From CAKZLS01 sp963786305 (lineage in GTDB: Bacteria > Pseudomonadota > Alphaproteobacteria > Rhodospirillales > Defluviicoccaceae), in contig CAWAYL010000014.1 in the NCBI GenBank assembly GCA_963786305.1, positions 372,001 to 436,000 of the forward strand: a DNA stretch of 64,000 nt. The letters are read 5' to 3'. Under the pieces are notes generated by a model, which was not told where the DNA came from, did not search any database, and saw only the letters and a program-made list of their open reading frames with translations. Position 1 is the first letter of the stretch. Each line of letters begins with the position of its first letter. The translations under genes and the position numbers were made by a program. Positions 61,400 through 64,000 of this stretch are shown here, in pieces.

Positions 61400-62564
61400 G
61401 CCGGCGTAGTATGCGCGCAGCACCTCCAGCACCTCGGGTCGGCTGAACTCGGCCGGGACGGTTCCGCCGTTGGTCAACATCTGGCGGAGACGGGTGCCCG
61501 AAATCTGCAGACGATCCTCGTCGCCGTGCGGGCAGGTGCGCCCGGTGGCGATGCCGCCGCAGCGATAGCAGTGGAACGTCACGTCCATCTTGAGCGGCCG
61601 CGTCTTCAGGCTGTCCTCGGGCACGGTGTCGAAGATGTGGTGGGCGTCGAACGGGCCGTAGTAGTCGCCGACGCCGGCGTGGTCGCGCCCGACGATCAGG
61701 TGCGAGCAGCCGAAGTTCTGGCGAAGAACCGCATGGAGCAGCGCCTCGCGCGGTCCGGCGTAGCGCATCTCGATGGGGTAGCCCGCCTGCACGCAGGTTC
61801 CGGGCACGAAATAATTTTCCACCAGCGCGTCGATCGCCCGGGTGCGCACCTCGGCCGGGATGTCGCCGGGCTTGAGCGCGCCCAGAACTTGGTGGATCAG
61901 GACTCCGTCGCAGACCTCGACCGCCACCTTGGCCAGGTACTCGTGGCTGCGGTGCATGGGGTTGCGGGTCTGGAAGGCGGCGACTCGCGACCAGCCCTTT
62001 TCGGCGAACAACGCGCGGGTCTCGGCCGGGCGCAGGAACAGGCCCTTGTAGCGGTCCGGGATAGACGCCCTCGCTCAGCGCCCGCACCCGCCCGGCCAGG
62101 TTGATCGCGGCGTGGGCCTGAACCTTGGCGACGCCCGGGTGCGCCGGATCGGTGGTGCGATAGACATGCGCGCACTCGAAATCGGGGTCGGCCGCGTAGG
62201 TATCGGTAACCTCCATCAGGCCCATGATCTCGCCCGTCTCGGCGTCGACAAGCGCCACCTCTTCGTCAGGCTGCATGGCTTTGGCGAGGTCGCGATCGCA
62301 CGAAAGGGTGATCGGGATCGGCCAGAAGGTGCCGTCGGCGAGCCGCATGCCGTCGCAGGCGCCGCGCCAGTCATCATGCCCCATGAAGCCGTCGAGCGGC
62401 GTATAGGCGCCCATCGCCAGCATGATCAGATCCGAGGTCTCGCGGCTGGTCATGGGTACCTGGGTGAGGGTGCCGGCGCGCTTGCGCTCCTCGGCCCGCT
62501 CGGCTTCGGGGATCAGCAGCGGCTTGAGTTGCCCGCCGCCGTGAGGTTCCACCAAGCTGGTCAT
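61391..62564 (-). CDS. sat: Sulfate adenylyltransferase (frameshifted)
   Basis: About 391 residues when joined. N-terminal PUA-like part (TSRETSDLIMLAMGAYTPLDGF, WPIPITLSCDRDLAK), AHPGVAKVQAHAAINLAG, then the catalytic segment FQTRNPMHRSHEYL (QxRNP and HxxH), IVGRDHAGVGDYYGPFDA, and a Cys/His tail CYRCGGIATGRTCPH with DRLQISGTRLRQML. Converts APS and pyrophosphate to sulfate and ATP in the oxidative direction. One extra C near 62058 splits EGVYP from DRYKGLFLRP. Six-base gap to qmoC. Confidence 0.9.
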
Positions 62565-62570
62565 CGCCTG

Positions 62571-63749
62571 CTATCCGGCCGGCCGGTTGCGGGCCTGGCG
62601 GTAGCGCGCGAGCAGCATCGCCGTCGGCCGATAGTAGGCGTGCGCGAATTTCGAGAACGGCGAGTACGCGAGCAGGAAGAACACCAGGCACAGGTGGATG
62701 AAATAGGTGGGATAGGCGACGCCCGGCAGCGCGCCGATGCGAAAGATCTGGCAGAGGAACCCGGTCACCGCCACCAACAAAAGCACGCTGACGAACAGCC
62801 AGTCGTTGTAGGTGGTCTTGCCCGCCTTCTCCTGGTCGACCCAGCGCCGGATCATGAATATCGAGCACGCGACGATCACCGCCGCGCCGCTGACGTTGCC
62901 GAGGATCTTCAGCGGATGGGTCTGCGACATGGGCGGGAAAAAGTCGAACCAGTAGATGCCGATGAACAGCCCGGTGGTGGTGATGAACAGGCCCGCGAAG
63001 CCGAAGAACACGGCGATGTGCGAATGCGGCAGGTGGGCTTTGTAGGTCGGGCGGTCGCCGACCCGCTCGCTGTTGCATTTGGTGAACTGGCGATGAAGCA
63101 AGATGTCGCGAACCACCGCCCAGATCGCTCCGATACTGGATGTCTTGGCGCCGTCGAGGCCGCCGATCTCGCGCACCGCGCCGCGCCAGTACCGCGTCAT
63201 GCCGACCCCGGCGGCGACGAAGGCGAAGATCACGGCCGCCACATAGATGACCTCCACGGAGAGGAAGGGGATGAAGGCGCGAAACAGGATGTCGCCTTCC
63301 GGCAGATCGGTGAGGGTCCCGTTGATCGCCAGCGCCACCAGCAAGAGCACGGCCGGAATGCCGAACAGCACCGGCAGGTAGCGCGGATCGTTCAGCCACT
63401 TGCCGAAGACGCGCGGCCAGGCGTGGAAGGCGACGCTGTATTCCCGGAGCGCCGCCATCACGTTGGCGGGTTTGGCCTCGCGCGGGCAATAGGTGGAGCA
63501 GAGCTGGCACTGATGGCACAGCCAGATGGCCGGGTCGTGCATCAGGCGATCCTTCAGGCCCCACTGCGTCCACACCATCTCCTTGCGGGGAAACGGATCG
63601 TCGTCGGTGGAGATCGGGCACGTCACCGAACACGTGCCGCACTGGTAGCAGTTGGTCAGATCGCCGGAATCGAGCCCGAGGACAGCGCGCTTGAAGTCGA
63701 GGTCCGGCTGCACGGCGATGGACGGGCTGGTGGTGCTCATGATGTTCAT
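62571..63749 (-). CDS. qmoC: QmoC, membrane subunit of the Qmo complex
   Basis: 392 residues. N-terminal HdrC-like ferredoxin part (CYQCGTCSVTCPISTDDDP, CHQCQLCSTYCPREA) and a C-terminal heme-b membrane part with about six segments (VLFGIPAVLLLVALAING, SHIAVFFGFAGLFITTTGLFIG, YFIHLCLVFFLLAYSPFSKFAHA). Transfers electrons between APS reductase (via QmoAB) and quinone. ATG 63749 lies shortly behind GAAGGGGAAG. It precedes sat and follows qmoB, the usual order. Confidence 0.9.
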   Translation of the reverse strand: MNIMSTTSPSIAVQPDLDFKRAVLGLDSGDLTNCYQCGTCSVTCPISTDDDPFPRKEMVWTQWGLKDRLMHDPAIWLCHQCQLCSTYCPREAKPANVMAALREYSVAFHAWPRVFGKWLNDPRYLPVLFGIPAVLLLVALAINGTLTDLPEGDILFRAFIPFLSVEVIYVAAVIFAFVAAGVGMTRYWRGAVREIGGLDGAKTSSIGAIWAVVRDILLHRQFTKCNSERVGDRPTYKAHLPHSHIAVFFGFAGLFITTTGLFIGIYWFDFFPPMSQTHPLKILGNVSGAAVIVACSIFMIRRWVDQEKAGKTTYNDWLFVSVLLLVAVTGFLCQIFRIGALPGVAYPTYFIHLCLVFFLLAYSPFSKFAHAYYRPTAMLLARYRQARNRPAG

Positions 63750-63765
63750 GGTCTGCGCTTCCCCT

Positions 63766-64000
63766 TCAGTCGGGCGTGTAGCGGAGTGGATTGGTGCCAA
63801 GCGCTCGGGCCTTCTCGACCACCTCGTTCAACATGGCCGGGATTCGATCCGCCTCGGAAATTTGCACTTCCAGGAACTGCACGCGCTCGGGGTCCAGCGC
63901 CATCCGGTCCATGACCTCGCGGATGTTGTCCATCCGCGTCTGCAGAACCTCGCTGCCGTGGATGAAATGGCACTGGTAGTCTTCGCCCGACTTGCATCCC
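63766..64000 (-). CDS. qmoB: QmoB, C-terminal end (partial)
   Basis: The last 77 residues of a protein that continues beyond the right edge. The visible part is the MvhD-like domain that ends QmoB: GCKSGEDYQCHFIHGSE, TRMDNIREVMDRMALDPER, VQFLEVQISEADRIP. Flavin/Fe-S subunit of the Qmo complex. It stops 16 bases before qmoC, so they are one operon; qmoA and aprBA are expected further right. Confidence 0.85.
   Translation of the reverse strand, partial: GCKSGEDYQCHFIHGSEVLQTRMDNIREVMDRMALDPERVQFLEVQISEADRIPAMLNEVVEKARALGTNPLRYTPD

Overview
The window looks like chromosomal DNA of a GC-rich, sulfur-oxidising alphaproteobacterium, probably of Rhodospirillales type. This is inferred from high GC with matching codon use, a set of proteins I associate with that group, and a complete reverse-type dissimilatory sulfite reductase (rDsr) operon with dsrEFH and dsrL and no dsrD.

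Layout. 1-7.1 kb is mixed: a small two-gene unit of unknown role, a dihydroorotase with an acetyltransferase, a VPLPA-CTERM surface protein, a [2Fe-2S] ferredoxin, an AcuI-type acrylyl-CoA reductase, a lipoprotein, tRNA-Met and a decayed flavoprotein gene directly behind the tRNA. 7.1-30.7 kb is an organosulfonate island: two TauE/SafE-type exporters, a TauA-like binding protein, two TRAP transporters, two universal stress proteins, a MocR (TauR-like) regulator, taurine dehydrogenase TauXY, an IseJ-like GMC dehydrogenase, an IclR regulator, sulfoacetaldehyde acetyltransferase (Xsc) and acetate kinase. An IS110-family element and copies of a large palindromic repeat interrupt it. 30.9-37.1 kb holds a ThDP enzyme fused in frame to an enolase-superfamily domain, a flavin/Fe-S dehydrogenase and a sensory-rhodopsin-transducer-like protein. 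37.2-46 kb holds an antiporter, a GH15 glycosidase, a membrane protein, a short-chain dehydrogenase and the cyoABCD quinol oxidase. 46.1-64 kb is the inorganic sulfur block: an ArsR regulator, a DUF1641 protein, a sulfide:quinone-oxidoreductase-type flavoprotein, tusA, dsrN-P-O-J-L-K-M-C-H-F-E-B-A (read right to left), sat, qmoC and the end of qmoB.

How it fits together (inference from families and context). Taurine (TauXY) and isethionate (IseJ-like) would both be oxidised to sulfoacetaldehyde, which Xsc splits into acetyl phosphate and sulfite; AckA would recover ATP. Sulfite from this route and from rDsr would converge on the APS reductase/Qmo/Sat route to sulfate, with TauE as a safety valve. 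Electrons from Sqr, DsrMKJOP and Qmo enter the quinone pool, and the bo-type oxidase is a plausible outlet.

Caveat. Many genes are broken by single-base insertions or deletions, most densely between about 39.0 and 44.4 kb. The breaks join well-conserved segments, so consensus sequence error is the first explanation. For such genes I give the whole-locus coordinates and note where the frame changes.
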